A stretch of DNA of 64,000 nucleotides from Arthrobacter ramosus (GCF_039535095.1 NZ_BAAAWN010000001.1:3100001-3164000); one strand, 5' to 3'. Counted from the first letter of the stretch, positions 25,772 through 36,939 are shown. Made by a program: numbers and translations. Notes: generated by a model not told the origin, from the letters alone.

Positions 25772-26734
25772 TCAGCCGAGCGCCCGTGGATGCGCAGCCG
25801 CATACACCTCACGCAAGGTGTCGGCAGTGACCAAGGTGTACACCTGCGTGGTGGTCACCGAGGCGTGGCCCAGGAGTTCCTGCACCACCCGGACATCGGC
25901 GCCGCCCTCAAGCAGGTGTGTGGCGAACGAATGCCGCAGGGTGTGAGGCGAGACGTCCTTGGTGATGTTGGCCTTCTCTGCCGCAGTCTTGAGAATGGTC
26001 CAGGCACTCTGCCGGCTGATCCGGCCTCCGCGGGCATTCAGGAACAGTGCCGGGGTGCCTTTTCCCTTGGCGGCCAGCGCAGGTCTTCCACGAACTACGT
26101 AGGAGCCGACCGCACGGGCACCGTAGGACCCCAGCGGCACCAAGCGCTCCTTGGAGCCTTTTCCGAAGAGCCGCACGATCGCGGGACCATCGGCTTCCGC
26201 TTCGAGGGAGACATCGTCGACGTCAAGGCCCACCGCTTCGCTGATGCGGGCACCCGTGGAGTAAAGGAACTCCAAAAGGGCCCGGTCCCTCAGCCCGGTG
26301 GCCGTATCGGCACCGGCGGCCTCAAGGATCCGTGTCACTTCGCCGACGCTAATGGCCTTCGGCAGACGCTTGCCCGGCATTGGCGGGTGGACATCGCTCG
26401 CGGGGTCCGCCGTCGTCGTCCCCTCAAGGGCCCAAAACTTGTGGAGCCCCCGGACGGCAACCACGGTGCGTGCGGCAGAGCGGACGCCGAGTGCGGCTCC
26501 GCCGTCGGAGCCGTCGGCCAGGGCCTGGACAAAGGCGGTGACATCGTGGCGGGAGATATTGCCCGGGTTGTCGACGCCGGACCCTGCCAGGAAGTTCGAA
26601 TAGCGGGACAGATCCCGGCGGTAAGCGGACAAAGTGTTGCTTGCGAGGCCTCGTTCCACGCCGAGGTGTTGCAGGTAGTCCGTGACGGCCCGGTCAATGG
26701 CGGTCTGGACCCTGGTCTCCGCGAGCTGGGGCAC
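25772..26734 (-). CDS. xerD: Site-specific tyrosine recombinase XerD
   Basis: Resolves chromosome dimers at dif together with XerC. The 320-residue protein has the N-terminal SAM-like domain ([20 protein letters not shown]) and the catalytic residues Arg in [12 protein letters not shown], His-x-x-Arg in [18 protein letters not shown], His in [11 protein letters not shown] and the nucleophile Tyr299 in QVYTLV. GTG at 26734 lies two bases after the stop of the NUDIX gene, so the long upstream open frame to 27040 is discarded. This is the chromosomal housekeeping copy normally found near parA-scpAB, not an integrase of a mobile element. Confidence 0.94.
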   Translation of the reverse strand: MPQLAETRVQTAIDRAVTDYLQHLGVERGLASNTLSAYRRDLSRYSNFLAGSGVDNPGNISRHDVTAFVQALADGSDGGAALGVRSAARTVVAVRGLHKFWALEGTTTADPASDVHPPMPGKRLPKAISVGEVTRILEAAGADTATGLRDRALLEFLYSTGARISEAVGLDVDDVSLEAEADGPAIVRLFGKGSKERLVPLGSYGARAVGSYVVRGRPALAAKGKGTPALFLNARGGRISRQSAWTILKTAAEKANITKDVSPHTLRHSFATHLLEGGADVRVVQELLGHASVTTTQVYTLVTADTLREVYAAAHPRALG

Positions 26735-26736
26735 GG

Positions 26737-27399
26737 TCAGCGCTGGCTCGGGTGGGCAGGCCAGGGAGCGTTGGCCAGCCGCAGGTTCCGGAAGCCGTCG
26801 GCGCGTGCGGCGGCCGCCGCGAGGATCCCGACGACGGCGGACGGGTTGTGCAGGCGGCCTTCGAGCACCGCTGAAACAGCTTCGTCGAGCGGTACCCACA
26901 CAAGCTCGATTTCGGATTCCTCCTCCGTGCGGAGGTGCCGTTCCGCCTCGGGCACGTCTCCCAATCCGCGGGCCAGATAGATTCGAATCGCCTCGCTCGA
27001 GGAGCCAGGTGAGTTGAAGAAGTCCGCGAGGACATTCCACGTGGCCGCCGTAAGATCGGCCTCTTCCGCGAGCTCCCGGGCTGCGCCGACGACGAAGTCT
27101 TCGCCGGCCACGTCAAGAAGCCCGGCAGGAATCTCCCACAGATCCATGCCCACGGGGTGGCGATATTGCTTGAGCAACAGGATTTCGCCGTCGACGTTCA
27201 TCGGCAGCACCGCAACAGCGCCGGGATGGTCGATGTAGTCGCGGACCAAAGTACCGGTGTCTTCGCCCAGTTCGAAGGCGTCACTGACGACGTCCCAGAT
27301 CCGGCCTTCATAGACCTTGCTGGACGACAAAAGACGGCGCGGGCTCGGCATGTCCGAAACCTTCCGAAAAGTGCTGGGGGTTTCAGAAATACCGGGCAT
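26737..27399 (-). CDS. ADP-ribose pyrophosphatase-like NUDIX hydrolase
   Basis: A 220-residue NUDIX enzyme of the ADP-ribose pyrophosphatase type, which hydrolyses ADP-ribose to AMP and ribose-5-phosphate. The N-terminus has [19 protein letters not shown], then [20 protein letters not shown] and the NUDIX box with [10 protein letters not shown]. The Gly-to-Glu spacing in the box is one residue longer than the standard pattern, as seen in actinobacterial members. It lies between pyrG and xerD, exactly as in Mycobacterium tuberculosis, with short gaps, so it is part of the conserved operon. Confidence 0.9.
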   Translation of the reverse strand: MPGISETPSTFRKVSDMPSPRRLLSSSKVYEGRIWDVVSDAFELGEDTGTLVRDYIDHPGAVAVLPMNVDGEILLLKQYRHPVGMDLWEIPAGLLDVAGEDFVVGAARELAEEADLTAATWNVLADFFNSPGSSSEAIRIYLARGLGDVPEAERHLRTEEESEIELVWVPLDEAVSAVLEGRLHNPSAVVGILAAAAARADGFRNLRLANAPWPAHPSQR

Positions 27400-27426
27400 C
27401 GCGCCGTCCTTCGTTTGTGTGAGCGA

Positions 27427-29304
<1,878 letters not shown>

Positions 29305-29380
29305 TCAGGTACCGCAGAAGTGTGCTCCCGGCCCGGCGAAAGCGTTCATGTGACCGATGTCCCAAACCCCAGCCGGGTGG

Positions 29381-31120
29381 CTACGCCTGCTGGGGCAGAA
29401 GCTTCGCGTCGTCCAGCAACTCCTGGGCATGAGCCCGCGCAGACTCCGAGTCTTCCTGACCTGCCAGCATCCTCGCAAGCTCCTTCACGCGTTCCTCGTC
29501 ATCGAGGAGCTGGACGTCGCTGGACGTGAAGCCCGTGGCGGTCTTGCCGTCGCTTCCCCTGACCGAGGTCTTGGTGACCCGAATGTGTTGGTCGGCGAAG
29601 GCGGCCACCTGCGGGAGATGGGTTACCACCAGCACCTGGACGTGGCGGGCCAGCATGGCAAGCCGGCGTCCGATCTCGACGGCGGCACGCCCGCCCACTC
29701 CGGCATCTACTTCGTCAAAGACGAAGGTGGGCACCGGATCAACGGCGGCGAGGACCACTTCGATAGCAAGCATGACGCGGGACAACTCACCACCGGACGC
29801 CCCCTTGCCCAGGGGGCGGGCAGGGGCACCTGAGTGCGGTTGCAGGAGGAAAGAGATGTCGTCGACGCCGTGCGGCCCCAACTGTCCTTGGCTGTCCACC
29901 TCGATCACCAGGGTTGCATCGGCCATGGCAAGGGCGGTGAGTTCCGCACTCACGCGCGCAGAAAGGTCTTTGGCCGCCTTCGATCGCGACTTCGAGATGC
30001 GCGCGGCTTGCCTTCGCAGCGTGGACTCCGCAGCGGTCACCTCGGCGTCAAGGGCTTCGATTCGGCTCGAGTCATCCTGCAGTTCGTCCAGCCGGGTCCT
30101 CGAAGCTGCTGCCCATTCCAAGACCTCGTCGATGCTCGGAGCGTACTTCCGGATGAGTTTGGCCAGTGCTGCGCGCCGCTCCTCGATCTCCGAGAGCCGT
30201 TCGGGTCCTTCGGAGTCCAGGGATGCTTGGTAGCTGGACAGTTCCCCCGCGATGTCGTTGATGAGGAAGCCGATTTCGGCGAGCCGTGCGGCGGCTCCCG
30301 CCAACGCTTCGTCGTGTTCGGAAACCTGGTCCAGCGCCCGTTTGGCCGAGTCAATGAGCGTCGTGGCATCGGCTGTTTCGCCGAATTCCTCCGAGATCAG
30401 GGCTTCGTGCGCTGCCGCGGCGGCGATGCGGAGCTCTTCCACGTTCGCGAGCTTCACTGCCTCGGCCTTGAGGGATTCGTCCTCGCCCGGCTGTGGATCG
30501 ACGTCGTCGATTTCGTTGAGCGCGACCGCGAGCGATTCCGCCTCGCGCAGCCTTTCCCGGGCCTCGCCGCGAAGGGTGTCGAGCTCCGCTTGGATGGACT
30601 TCCAATGGCCGTAAAGCTCCTGGTATTCCGTGAGCGTCGCGGCGAGGTCGGTCCCGGCGAAGCGGTCCAGTGCCTGCCGCTGCGCGACGGCACCCTTGAG
30701 CCGTATCTGGTCCGACTGGCCATGCACCACCACCAGGCTCTCGCCGAGTTCCGCCAACACGCCCACAGGCGCCGACCGCCCGCCCACGAAAGCACGGCTG
30801 CGGCCGTCTGCGCCCACGGTGCGGGCCAGCATGAGCTGGGTGCCGCCGTCGTACTCTTCCGCGTCGCCGCCGGCCTCCACGGCCCGCTCCACGGCGGCGT
30901 GCCCCGGATCAAGCAAGAGCCGGGCCTCCGCAGAGGCCGACTTGGCACCGGAGCGCACCGCGCCGGCGTCGGACCGCGCTCCCAAGAGGAGGCCGACGGC
31001 GGTGACCACCATAGTCTTGCCGGCACCGGTTTCACCCGTGACGACACTCAGGCCGGGCCCCAACGGCAACGTGGCGTCGGTGATGACGCCGAGATCACGG
31101 ATCCGGAGTTCCTCGATCAT
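29381..31120 (-). CDS. recN: DNA repair protein RecN
   Basis: An SMC-like ATPase used in recombinational repair of double-strand breaks. The 579-residue product has Walker A GETGAGKT at residues 29-36, long coiled-coil arms in the middle (LAVALNEIDDVDPQPGEDES around the hinge-side arm), the ABC signature LGKGASGGELSRVMLAIEVV and Walker B TFVFDEVDAGVGG. It starts three bases before the nadK stop region and lies in the usual tlyA-nadK-recN order. The 136-base gap to pyrG carries no further gene. Confidence 0.96.
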   Translation of the reverse strand: MIEELRIRDLGVITDATLPLGPGLSVVTGETGAGKTMVVTAVGLLLGARSDAGAVRSGAKSASAEARLLLDPGHAAVERAVEAGGDAEEYDGGTQLMLARTVGADGRSRAFVGGRSAPVGVLAELGESLVVVHGQSDQIRLKGAVAQRQALDRFAGTDLAATLTEYQELYGHWKSIQAELDTLRGEARERLREAESLAVALNEIDDVDPQPGEDESLKAEAVKLANVEELRIAAAAAHEALISEEFGETADATTLIDSAKRALDQVSEHDEALAGAAARLAEIGFLINDIAGELSSYQASLDSEGPERLSEIEERRAALAKLIRKYAPSIDEVLEWAAASRTRLDELQDDSSRIEALDAEVTAAESTLRRQAARISKSRSKAAKDLSARVSAELTALAMADATLVIEVDSQGQLGPHGVDDISFLLQPHSGAPARPLGKGASGGELSRVMLAIEVVLAAVDPVPTFVFDEVDAGVGGRAAVEIGRRLAMLARHVQVLVVTHLPQVAAFADQHIRVTKTSVRGSDGKTATGFTSSDVQLLDDEERVKELARMLAGQEDSESARAHAQELLDDAKLLPQQA

Positions 31121-31123
31121 GGT

Positions 31124-32146
31124 TTACATCTCCTTTGTGGGGTCGGCCGCTCTGCCCGTCCGCACGTCCTGGGGGGCCTGCAAAGGGCTGGGCTTGAAGG
31201 TCCTGATCACGGGGGTAGGACCGGTGTGGATGTCAGCCGAACGGGGTGCCGGACCCCGCCAGCCGTGAATGGGGAGCTCAAACTTCCGCACGAGCCGCGC
31301 CGAAAACGGGGTCTGGTGGGTGCGGGCAAGCCGTACAGGCCGGGTGGACCGGGTCACTTCGATCCGGGCGCCGGGCGGCAGATCCACGGAACGACGGCCA
31401 TCGCACCAAAGCACGCCTTGGGCGTCGGTCCGGGTGAGGATCTCCACAGCCAGCCTGGACCGCGGCGAAACCACGAGGGGCTTCGCGAAGAGGGCATGGG
31501 CGCTAATGGGGACAATCACCAGGGCCTCCACCTCGGGCCACACCACCGGCCCGCCGGATGAGAAGGCATAGGCCGTGGAGCCCGTAGGGGTAGCAAGCAC
31601 CACTCCATCACAGCCGAAAGACGTCAGCGGACGTTCATCCACTTCGGTCACCACCTCGATCATGCGCTCCCGGTCAGCCTTTTCAATGGCGGCTTCGTTG
31701 AGGGCCCACGTATGCCAGATCTTTTGGCCACGGACCCACACCTGGACATCGATGGTCATGCGCTCTTCCACCGTGTATTCACGGCTGGCAATCCACTCGA
31801 CGGTCTGGGCAAGATCGGCCCGCTCGCTCTCGGCAAGGAAGCCGACATGCCCGAGGTTGACGCCCAACAGGGGAACATCGACGTTGCGGACCAGCTCGGC
31901 CGCGCGCAGGATAGTGCCGTCGCCGCCAAGAACCATGACGAGTTCGACGTCCTCCAACCGGACATCCTCGTGGAGTATCTCGATCGGCTTATCCACCACA
32001 CCAAAGAACCGCTCGATGTCGTCCAGTTCAGACTTCTGCATCACGGGGATCAGGCCGGAGTAGTGGAGCTGCCCGCAGGCATCCCAAGCCGCGCGAAGGG
32101 AGTCCTCACGCCCGGTGTGGGCAAGGACCAAAACGCGCCTGCTCAT
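31124..32146 (-). CDS. nadK: NAD kinase
   Basis: Phosphorylates NAD to NADP. The 340-residue protein has the GGDG motif at residues 74-77 (VLGGDGTILRAAEL), then LGVNLGHVGFLAE, the NEAAIEK segment and DGVVLATPTGSTAYAFSSGG. It is 30-40 residues longer than E. coli NadK, mostly at the C-terminus. It starts 13 bases after tlyA and ends three bases before recN. Confidence 0.96.
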   Translation of the reverse strand: MSRRVLVLAHTGREDSLRAAWDACGQLHYSGLIPVMQKSELDDIERFFGVVDKPIEILHEDVRLEDVELVMVLGGDGTILRAAELVRNVDVPLLGVNLGHVGFLAESERADLAQTVEWIASREYTVEERMTIDVQVWVRGQKIWHTWALNEAAIEKADRERMIEVVTEVDERPLTSFGCDGVVLATPTGSTAYAFSSGGPVVWPEVEALVIVPISAHALFAKPLVVSPRSRLAVEILTRTDAQGVLWCDGRRSVDLPPGARIEVTRSTRPVRLARTHQTPFSARLVRKFELPIHGWRGPAPRSADIHTGPTPVIRTFKPSPLQAPQDVRTGRAADPTKEM

Positions 32147-32159
32147 GGTGTTCTGCTTT

Positions 32160-32972
32160 CTAGTGGGTGGTCCAGATTCGTTCCATCAGTGCAGCAACTT
32201 CCTCGTCCCGCTCTTCGATCTTAGGCAAGTCCGACTGCATCCTGCGTTTTATCCACAGGAAGTACTCCACATTTCCGTCCTGGCCCGGCAAGGGACTGGC
32301 TGCCAGGCCACAGAGTTCAAGCCCTGCGTCCACGGCCGCTTTGGCGACTTGGGCCACCGCGCGGTGCCGTTCATGATCGGAGGTGACGACGCCCGTGCGG
32401 CTCAGCCGTTCCTTGCCGACCTCGAATTGCGGCTTGACCATAAGCACGAGGTCGCCCCCGGGTTCGGTGCATGCCGCGAGCGGATGCAGAACCAAGGTCA
32501 GGGAAATGAAGGACAGGTCTGCCACAGTGAGCGCTGCCGGGCCGCCGATCTGCTCGGGCGTCATGTAGCGGACGTTGAGTCCCTCATGGACTGCGACGCG
32601 GGGATCGTTCCGCAGGGACGGCACCAACTGGTCATGCCCGACGTCGACCGCCACTACATGCGCGGCACCTTGCCGGAGCAGCACGTCAGTGAAGCCACCG
32701 GTGGAGGCTCCGGCGTCGAGGCACCGCTTCCCTTCCACAAGAACGGAAGGGAACGCCTCCAGCGCCCCGGCCAGTTTGTGTCCGGCGCGGCTGGCGTAAA
32801 CGTCCTCGGCGCGGGCTTGAACATCAATTTCCGTCTCTTCGGAGACTTGTTGCGCTGCCTTGGCGAGAACACTTCCCCCGGAACTGACTTTTCCGTCCGC
32901 AATAAGTTTCGCGGCATGGGTCCGCGATCTCGCCAATCCACGGCTGACGAGTTCCTGGTCGAGTCTGGCCAT
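32160..32972 (-). CDS. tlyA: TlyA-family rRNA methyltransferase
   Basis: TlyA proteins 2'-O-methylate 16S and/or 23S rRNA, which in mycobacteria sets sensitivity to capreomycin. The 270-residue protein has an N-terminal S4 domain (RLDQELVSRGLARSRTHAAK) and an FtsJ-like Rossmann domain with CLDAGASTGGFTDVLLRQGA, VAVDVGHDQL and LTVADLSFISLTLVL. The gene starts two bases after the small conserved ORF. Which rRNA sites are modified cannot be read here; the older label haemolysin A is unlikely to reflect function. Confidence 0.94.
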   Translation of the reverse strand: MARLDQELVSRGLARSRTHAAKLIADGKVSSGGSVLAKAAQQVSEETEIDVQARAEDVYASRAGHKLAGALEAFPSVLVEGKRCLDAGASTGGFTDVLLRQGAAHVVAVDVGHDQLVPSLRNDPRVAVHEGLNVRYMTPEQIGGPAALTVADLSFISLTLVLHPLAACTEPGGDLVLMVKPQFEVGKERLSRTGVVTSDHERHRAVAQVAKAAVDAGLELCGLAASPLPGQDGNVEYFLWIKRRMQSDLPKIEERDEEVAALMERIWTTH

Positions 32973-32974
32973 GC

Positions 32975-33199
32975 TCAGCGTTCTTCGTCGTCGAGGGACG
33001 CCATCAGGGAGTCGTGGATCTCGGCGTAGATACCGCTGTGCTCGGCCACCGGCACAGCGGTGATGCCCGCCAGTCGCTCCAAGGCGGAATCCACGGCTGC
33101 GTCACCTGTAGCGGCCGTGTCGTCCGGCCATGGGGCATCGTGCGGTCCTAGGCCGTCCATGTCGACGGCACTCTCCGGGTGATCGTTCAACTCGCTCAT
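32975..33199 (-). CDS. Small conserved acidic protein between HAD phosphatase and tlyA
   Basis: A 74-residue acidic protein with conserved-looking core VDSALERLAGITAVPVAEHS and GIYAEIHDSLMASLDDEER at the C-terminus. It lies nine bases after the HAD gene and two bases before tlyA, a position small proteins of this kind hold in many actinobacteria. There is no signal peptide or membrane segment. Function unknown. Confidence 0.75.
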   Translation of the reverse strand: MSELNDHPESAVDMDGLGPHDAPWPDDTAATGDAAVDSALERLAGITAVPVAEHSGIYAEIHDSLMASLDDEER

Positions 33200-33208
33200 T
33201 GGACCAGT

Positions 33209-34198
33209 CTAGTTTTCCAGCCATTCGAGCCGCGGCGATGTAGCCTCTGCCGCGTCGGGATTGGCGGCCCACCAGGCGGCGCACGCAGCACGCCAGGCGT
33301 CCAGATCCTTCTCGGACCCGGTCACGGTGATGAGACCATCTTGGACTTCGGCAGTTGCCTTTCCGCAGCGGAACGTGCTGTCGTCCTCGACGATCTCGGG
33401 GTACGGCTCGTGCAGTTCCGTGAGATCAGCCAGCAAGTAGCCGGGGCGTTCCGAGCTGCGTGCAGCCAGGATTGACTCAGGCGTGTCGACGCCGGTGAGC
33501 ACGGCCGCCGTCGCGAAGCCCGCACGGTTGCCGCCAAGGATGTCGGTGTCCAGCCGGTCTCCGACAACGATCGGGCGCTCTGACTTCAGCCTCCGTGCCG
33601 CCGAGTGGAAGAGCGGGGCCTCCGGCTTGCCAGCGACCCGCGGCTGTTTTCCCGTGGCAGACGCGACGGCGGCAACGAGGGTGCCGTTTCCAGGAGCAAT
33701 CCCGCGGGCCTGGGGAATGGACATGTCCGTATTGGTAGCCACCCAGAGGGCGCCTGCGGCAACAACGTAGGACGCCTCGGCCAGATCCTTCCACCCGATT
33801 TCCGGGTTGAAGCCCTGGACCACAGCCACAGGGTTCTCTTTGGCGCTGTGGACTGGCGTGAGGCCCACGAGTTCGACTTCGTGGGCCAGCGCCGGACTGC
33901 CGGTGATCATCACGCGCGAACCCGGAGCAAGGAGTCCGGCCAAAAGATCCCCGGCGGCCTGCGAAGAACTGACCACTTGGTTGTCCTCAGCCGGCGCGCC
34001 AAGTTCACGAAGATGCGCGGCAACCTGTGCCGGGGTACGCGAGGCGTTGTTGGTTACATAGCCCAGGCACACCCCGACCGATTCGAGCCGCTGCAGGGAC
34101 TCCACAGCGCCGGGAATGGCATGCGGACCTGCGTAGACAACTCCGTCCAGATCGGACAGAACGGCGTCGAATTGCGAAACCAGTGAGGCCTCAGTCAT
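33209..34198 (-). CDS. HAD-superfamily hydrolase (NagD / phosphoglycolate phosphatase-like)
   Basis: A 329-residue phosphatase of the HAD class IIA. Motif I is FDAVLSDLDGVVYAG, with nucleophile Asp16 and Asp18, followed by LGYVTNNASRTP (motif II) and VGDRLDTDILGGNRAGFATA (motif IV). The large cap between is of the NagD type. ATG at 34198 overlaps the end of the repeat-rich TPR gene by eight bases, so the two are coupled. The substrate is not shown by sequence. Confidence 0.9.
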   Translation of the reverse strand: MTEASLVSQFDAVLSDLDGVVYAGPHAIPGAVESLQRLESVGVCLGYVTNNASRTPAQVAAHLRELGAPAEDNQVVSSSQAAGDLLAGLLAPGSRVMITGSPALAHEVELVGLTPVHSAKENPVAVVQGFNPEIGWKDLAEASYVVAAGALWVATNTDMSIPQARGIAPGNGTLVAAVASATGKQPRVAGKPEAPLFHSAARRLKSERPIVVGDRLDTDILGGNRAGFATAAVLTGVDTPESILAARSSERPGYLLADLTELHEPYPEIVEDDSTFRCGKATAEVQDGLITVTGSEKDLDAWRAACAAWWAANPDAAEATSPRLEWLEN

Positions 34199-36068
34199 TC
34201 TTGGTCTCTTCGCCGCCCTCGGAAGCCTTTTCTCCGTCTTCCTCGTCCTCTTCGGAGTCCTCGACGGAATCGCGGTCCGACTCGGCGTCGTCGGACTCAA
34301 AGTAGTCAGACTCAACGTCGTCGAGTTCCACGTCGTCTTGTTCGGTGGCTTCAGAGCCAATGACCGTCTCCGCGCTTGCGGGCGCAGCCTCGGACTTGCT
34401 GTCTCCGGCTCGCTGCGTGTCCTCTTCGATGTTCCGGAAACGAGGCTTGCGAGCTTCGTTTTCATCGTCCTCGCCGAGGTCGATGATGTCCGGGTCCTTG
34501 AAGTCTCCAACGCCGAGGGCATTTTCAGCCACGACTGCCTGGCGCTGCCACTTGCCGGCTTCTTCCGTGCGACCCACTGCCGTCAGGGCGTCTGCGTAGG
34601 CACGGAACAGGCGCGGGCTGTAGGAGAAGGCGCGGTTGATGTCGAGCTGGATGATCTCCAGCTCGGCCACTGCGGCGTCCAACTGTCCAAGGTCGGTCCT
34701 GGCTCCCGAGGCGACAATCGCCAGCTCAACCTTGCCGGGGGCGTCGAGGTCCTGTGCTTCGGGAGAACGGACGACGTCCAGCGCACGGTCCGGCCGCCCC
34801 AGGCCGCGTTCGCAGTCAGCCATGAGGGGCAAATGGACGTTGGAGCCGCTGATCCGGCGGTAGGTGCGGAATTCGCGAAGCGCCTCGCCATAGTGACCAG
34901 CAGCGTAGGCGGTCAGGCCCACAGCCTCACGGACGGCGGCCAAGCGTCCGCCACGGCGGCTAGCGGCCAAGGCGTGCTGGAAGGACAGCTCAGGGTCGAT
35001 ATCGATGAGGCGGCCCGCCATCACCAGGTGCTTCGCGACCCAATCGGCATTGGTCCCTTCAAGGGTCTTGATCTGGTGCTTGGTGACCCGGTCGAGCTCC
35101 TGGCCCGTAACGTCGTCGTCGATCTCCGGGGAACGCTCGCGGTCCGGGCGGTTGGCGCTGCGCAGATCCGCGGCGTTCGGAACCCGAGCGGGACGATCTT
35201 CCCAGGATCCGCCGCCGAAGCTACGTCCCTCGGTACGTGGGCCATCGAACTTGCGGGGACCGCGCTCGGGGCGATCGCCGAAGCTACGGCGCTCTCCGTC
35301 GCCTTCGCGGCGCGGACGGTCGCCGAACGGCTTACGGTCGCGGTCGCCAAAGGGCTTGCGGTCGCGGTCGCCAAAGGGCTTGCGGTCACGGTCGCCAAAG
35401 GGCTTGCGGTCACGGTCGCCTTCACGACTCGGACGATCACCAAAGGGCTTGCGATCGCGGTCGCCAAAGGGCTTGCGGTCACGGTCGCCTTCACGACTCG
35501 GACGATCACCAAAAGGCTTGCGATCGCGGTCGCCAAAGGGCTTGCGGTCACGGTCGCCTTCACGACTCGGACGATCACCAAAAGGCTTGCGATCGCGGTC
35601 GCCAAAGGGCTTGCGGTCACGATCACCCTCACGACTCGGACGATCACCAAACGGCTTACGATCACGATCACCAAAACTCGGGCGCGCATCCCCATCACGC
35701 CGCGGACGATCACCAAAAGGTTTGCGGTCGCGATCGCCAAAGGGCTTGCGGTCACGGTCGCCCTCACGGCTCGGACGATCACCAAACGGCTTACGATCAC
35801 GATCACCAAAACTCGGGCGCGTATCCCCATCACGACGCGGACGATCACCAAAACTACGGCGCTCACCATCACCAGCCGGCTTACGATCGCGATCACCAAA
35901 CGGCTTGCGGTCACGATCGCCGCCGGCAGCGCCGGGAGCGCCGTCACGGTTGTCCTTGGAACGGAATCCTCGCGGGTCGCCCCCGGAATTGTTGTTGGCG
36001 CGGAACGGACCGCGATCACCACGGCCACCGCCGAAGTTCCCGCGGTTGCCGCCGTTGTGCTCAGCCAT
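34191..36068 (-). CDS. Protein with charged tandem-repeat N-terminus and TPR-like C-terminal domain
   Basis: A 625-residue protein in two parts. The first ~290 residues are disordered, starting MAEHNGGNRGNFGGGRGDRG (RGG-like), followed by many copies of DRDRKPFGDR; a unit of 23 residues (PSREGDRDRKPFGDRDRKPF plus GDR) is repeated in tandem. The rest (from about residue 320) is helical and TPR-like, e.g. LSFQHALAASRRGGRLAAVR and AYAAGHYGEALREFRTYRRI, with an acidic tail. ATG at 36068 is chosen because GGATTCCTCCTG-like complement gives a GGAGG site just upstream; the frame is open to 36098. RGG/RD-rich tails suggest RNA contact, but function is unknown. It heads the operon running down to xerD. 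Confidence 0.82.
   Translation of the reverse strand: MAEHNGGNRGNFGGGRGDRGPFRANNNSGGDPRGFRSKDNRDGAPGAAGGDRDRKPFGDRDRKPAGDGERRSFGDRPRRDGDTRPSFGDRDRKPFGDRPSREGDRDRKPFGDRDRKPFGDRPRRDGDARPSFGDRDRKPFGDRPSREGDRDRKPFGDRDRKPFGDRPSREGDRDRKPFGDRDRKPFGDRPSREGDRDRKPFGDRDRKPFGDRPSREGDRDRKPFGDRDRKPFGDRDRKPFGDRDRKPFGDRPRREGDGERRSFGDRPERGPRKFDGPRTEGRSFGGGSWEDRPARVPNAADLRSANRPDRERSPEIDDDVTGQELDRVTKHQIKTLEGTNADWVAKHLVMAGRLIDIDPELSFQHALAASRRGGRLAAVREAVGLTAYAAGHYGEALREFRTYRRISGSNVHLPLMADCERGLGRPDRALDVVRSPEAQDLDAPGKVELAIVASGARTDLGQLDAAVAELEIIQLDINRAFSYSPRLFRAYADALTAVGRTEEAGKWQRQAVVAENALGVGDFKDPDIIDLGEDDENEARKPRFRNIEEDTQRAGDSKSEAAPASAETVIGSEATEQDDVELDDVESDYFESDDAESDRDSVEDSEEDEEDGEKASEGGEETKND
35421..35700 (-). repeat. 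69-bp in-frame tandem repeats within the TPR protein gene
   Basis: The marker TTCACGACTC (plus strand) recurs at 35421, 35490 and 35559, and with one change at 35628, an exact 69-base (23-codon) period. Each unit encodes PSREGDRDRKPFGDRDRKPF plus GDR. A related but diverged copy with PRRDGDARPSF-type units lies on either side. Copy number is likely to vary between strains. Confidence 0.9.
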
Positions 36069-36424
36069 GATGGATTCCTCCTGTTGTGAGCTGACCACTG
36101 GCGCATGCGCAGCCGCTCTTATCCGTGTTTTGTTCTCACGCCGCCGGGATCCGGCTCGTATCTCTTATGTAATTCTAGGTGAACAGCCATCCGCGAACGC
36201 ATTCGAAGGGCCCCTATTCAGCTTCCCGTGGGAATCATCACAACCCCAGGCATGACGGAGCCCCCTTCGGCTGGCTGGGAGATCCGAGTCCAAGGGCGGA
36301 GTGCAGGCGCCTTGGGCTGCCAAATGGTCGGAATCCTCAAACAACGCCCGCTCACATACAACCGGTCCCGGCCCGACGCCCGCTCACTTCCGCTGAGGGC
36401 GGGTGGGGGCACTGGCCGGCCCGG
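36069..36424. other. Intergenic stretch between the TPR gene and the 32-bp repeats
   Basis: No gene could be supported in these 356 bases. The part next to the TPR gene must carry its promoter; a TAGAAT hexamer on the minus strand near 36174-36179 is a possible -10 element, but no good -35 partner was found. Nothing else notable. Confidence 0.4.
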
Positions 36425-36616
36425 CTCATGGGTGAGCCGGGGTTTGGGATTTCCGGCACATACGTGAGCCGGGGTTTCGGATTTCCGGCACATACGTGAG
36501 CCGGGGTTTGGGATTTCCGGCACATACGTGAGCCGGGGTTTGGGTTTTCCGGCACATACGTGAGCCGGCGTTGGTGGAAACCGGCTCATAGGTGAGCCGG
36601 GGTTTGCGGGCTCTTC
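36425..36616. repeat. Six tandem copies of a 32-bp hairpin-forming repeat
   Basis: Units begin at 36425, 36457, 36489, 36521, 36553 and 36585, an exact 32-base period. The four central units begin CACATACGTGAGCCGG and continue GGTTTGGGATTTCCGG with few changes; the outer two begin CTCATGGGTG and CTCATAGGTG. Across each unit border there is a palindrome of the form CCGGCTCA-4-TGAGCCGG. The period is not a multiple of three, so the array is not coding. It lies just beyond the rRNA terminator. Confidence 0.9.
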
Positions 36617-36649
36617 ACGGTTCGTGGGGGCCGGGGTGTTAAATGGTGC

Positions 36650-36676
36650 AGGCCCCGACACGTGGTGTCGGGGCCT
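36650..36676 (-). terminator. Terminator of the rRNA operon
   Basis: A perfect 12-bp stem (AGGCCCCGACAC and its complement) with a 3-nt loop lies 15 bases after the 5S gene. The tail on the minus strand (CACCATTTAAC) is only weakly U-rich, as is often the case for high-GC rRNA terminators. Confidence 0.8.
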
Positions 36677-36690
36677 GACCGTTAATGGTT

Positions 36691-36809
36691 GTCCGGCGGT
36701 GTCCTACTCTCCCACACCCTCCCGGGTGCAGTACCATCGGCGCTGTGGGTCTTAGCTTCCGGGTTCGGAATGGGACCGGGCGTTTCCCCCACGCTATGAC
36801 CGCCGTAAC
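36691..36809 (-). rRNA. rrf: 5S ribosomal RNA
   Basis: The minus strand begins GTTACGGCGGTCATAGCG and ends GGACACCGCCGGAC, with the conserved middle CCCATTCCGAACCCGGAAG. The ends pair as the 5S terminal stem. About 119 nt. It is last in the 16S-23S-5S operon. Confidence 0.95.
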
Positions 36810-36939
36810 CCTGTTACCCGGTCCGCCGCACGGGGTGCGGGGCGGGAAGACTGGTGGTTACAACTTGTCCAAACCCGTTTGAGGGGTTCGGTGGTGTTGT
36901 TATTCAGTTGTTCGGTTCCTGGAGCAACAAACCGGTGGC

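Noticed and set aside
25772..27040. 422-codon version of XerD starting at 27040
   Set aside because: The extra N-terminal part lies inside the NUDIX gene and has no homology to recombinases; the GTG at 26734 gives the normal length.
33209..34522. 437-codon version of the HAD phosphatase
   Set aside because: The extra part is an out-of-frame reading of the acidic tail of the upstream gene; the ATG at 34198 starts directly before the first HAD motif.
36425..36616. CRISPR array
   Set aside because: Units are directly adjacent without unique spacers and there are no cas genes in the window.
36218..36661. Pro-rich open frame across the 32-bp repeats
   Set aside because: The 32-base period is not a multiple of three, so the frame shifts through the repeats; it lacks a ribosome site and coding character.
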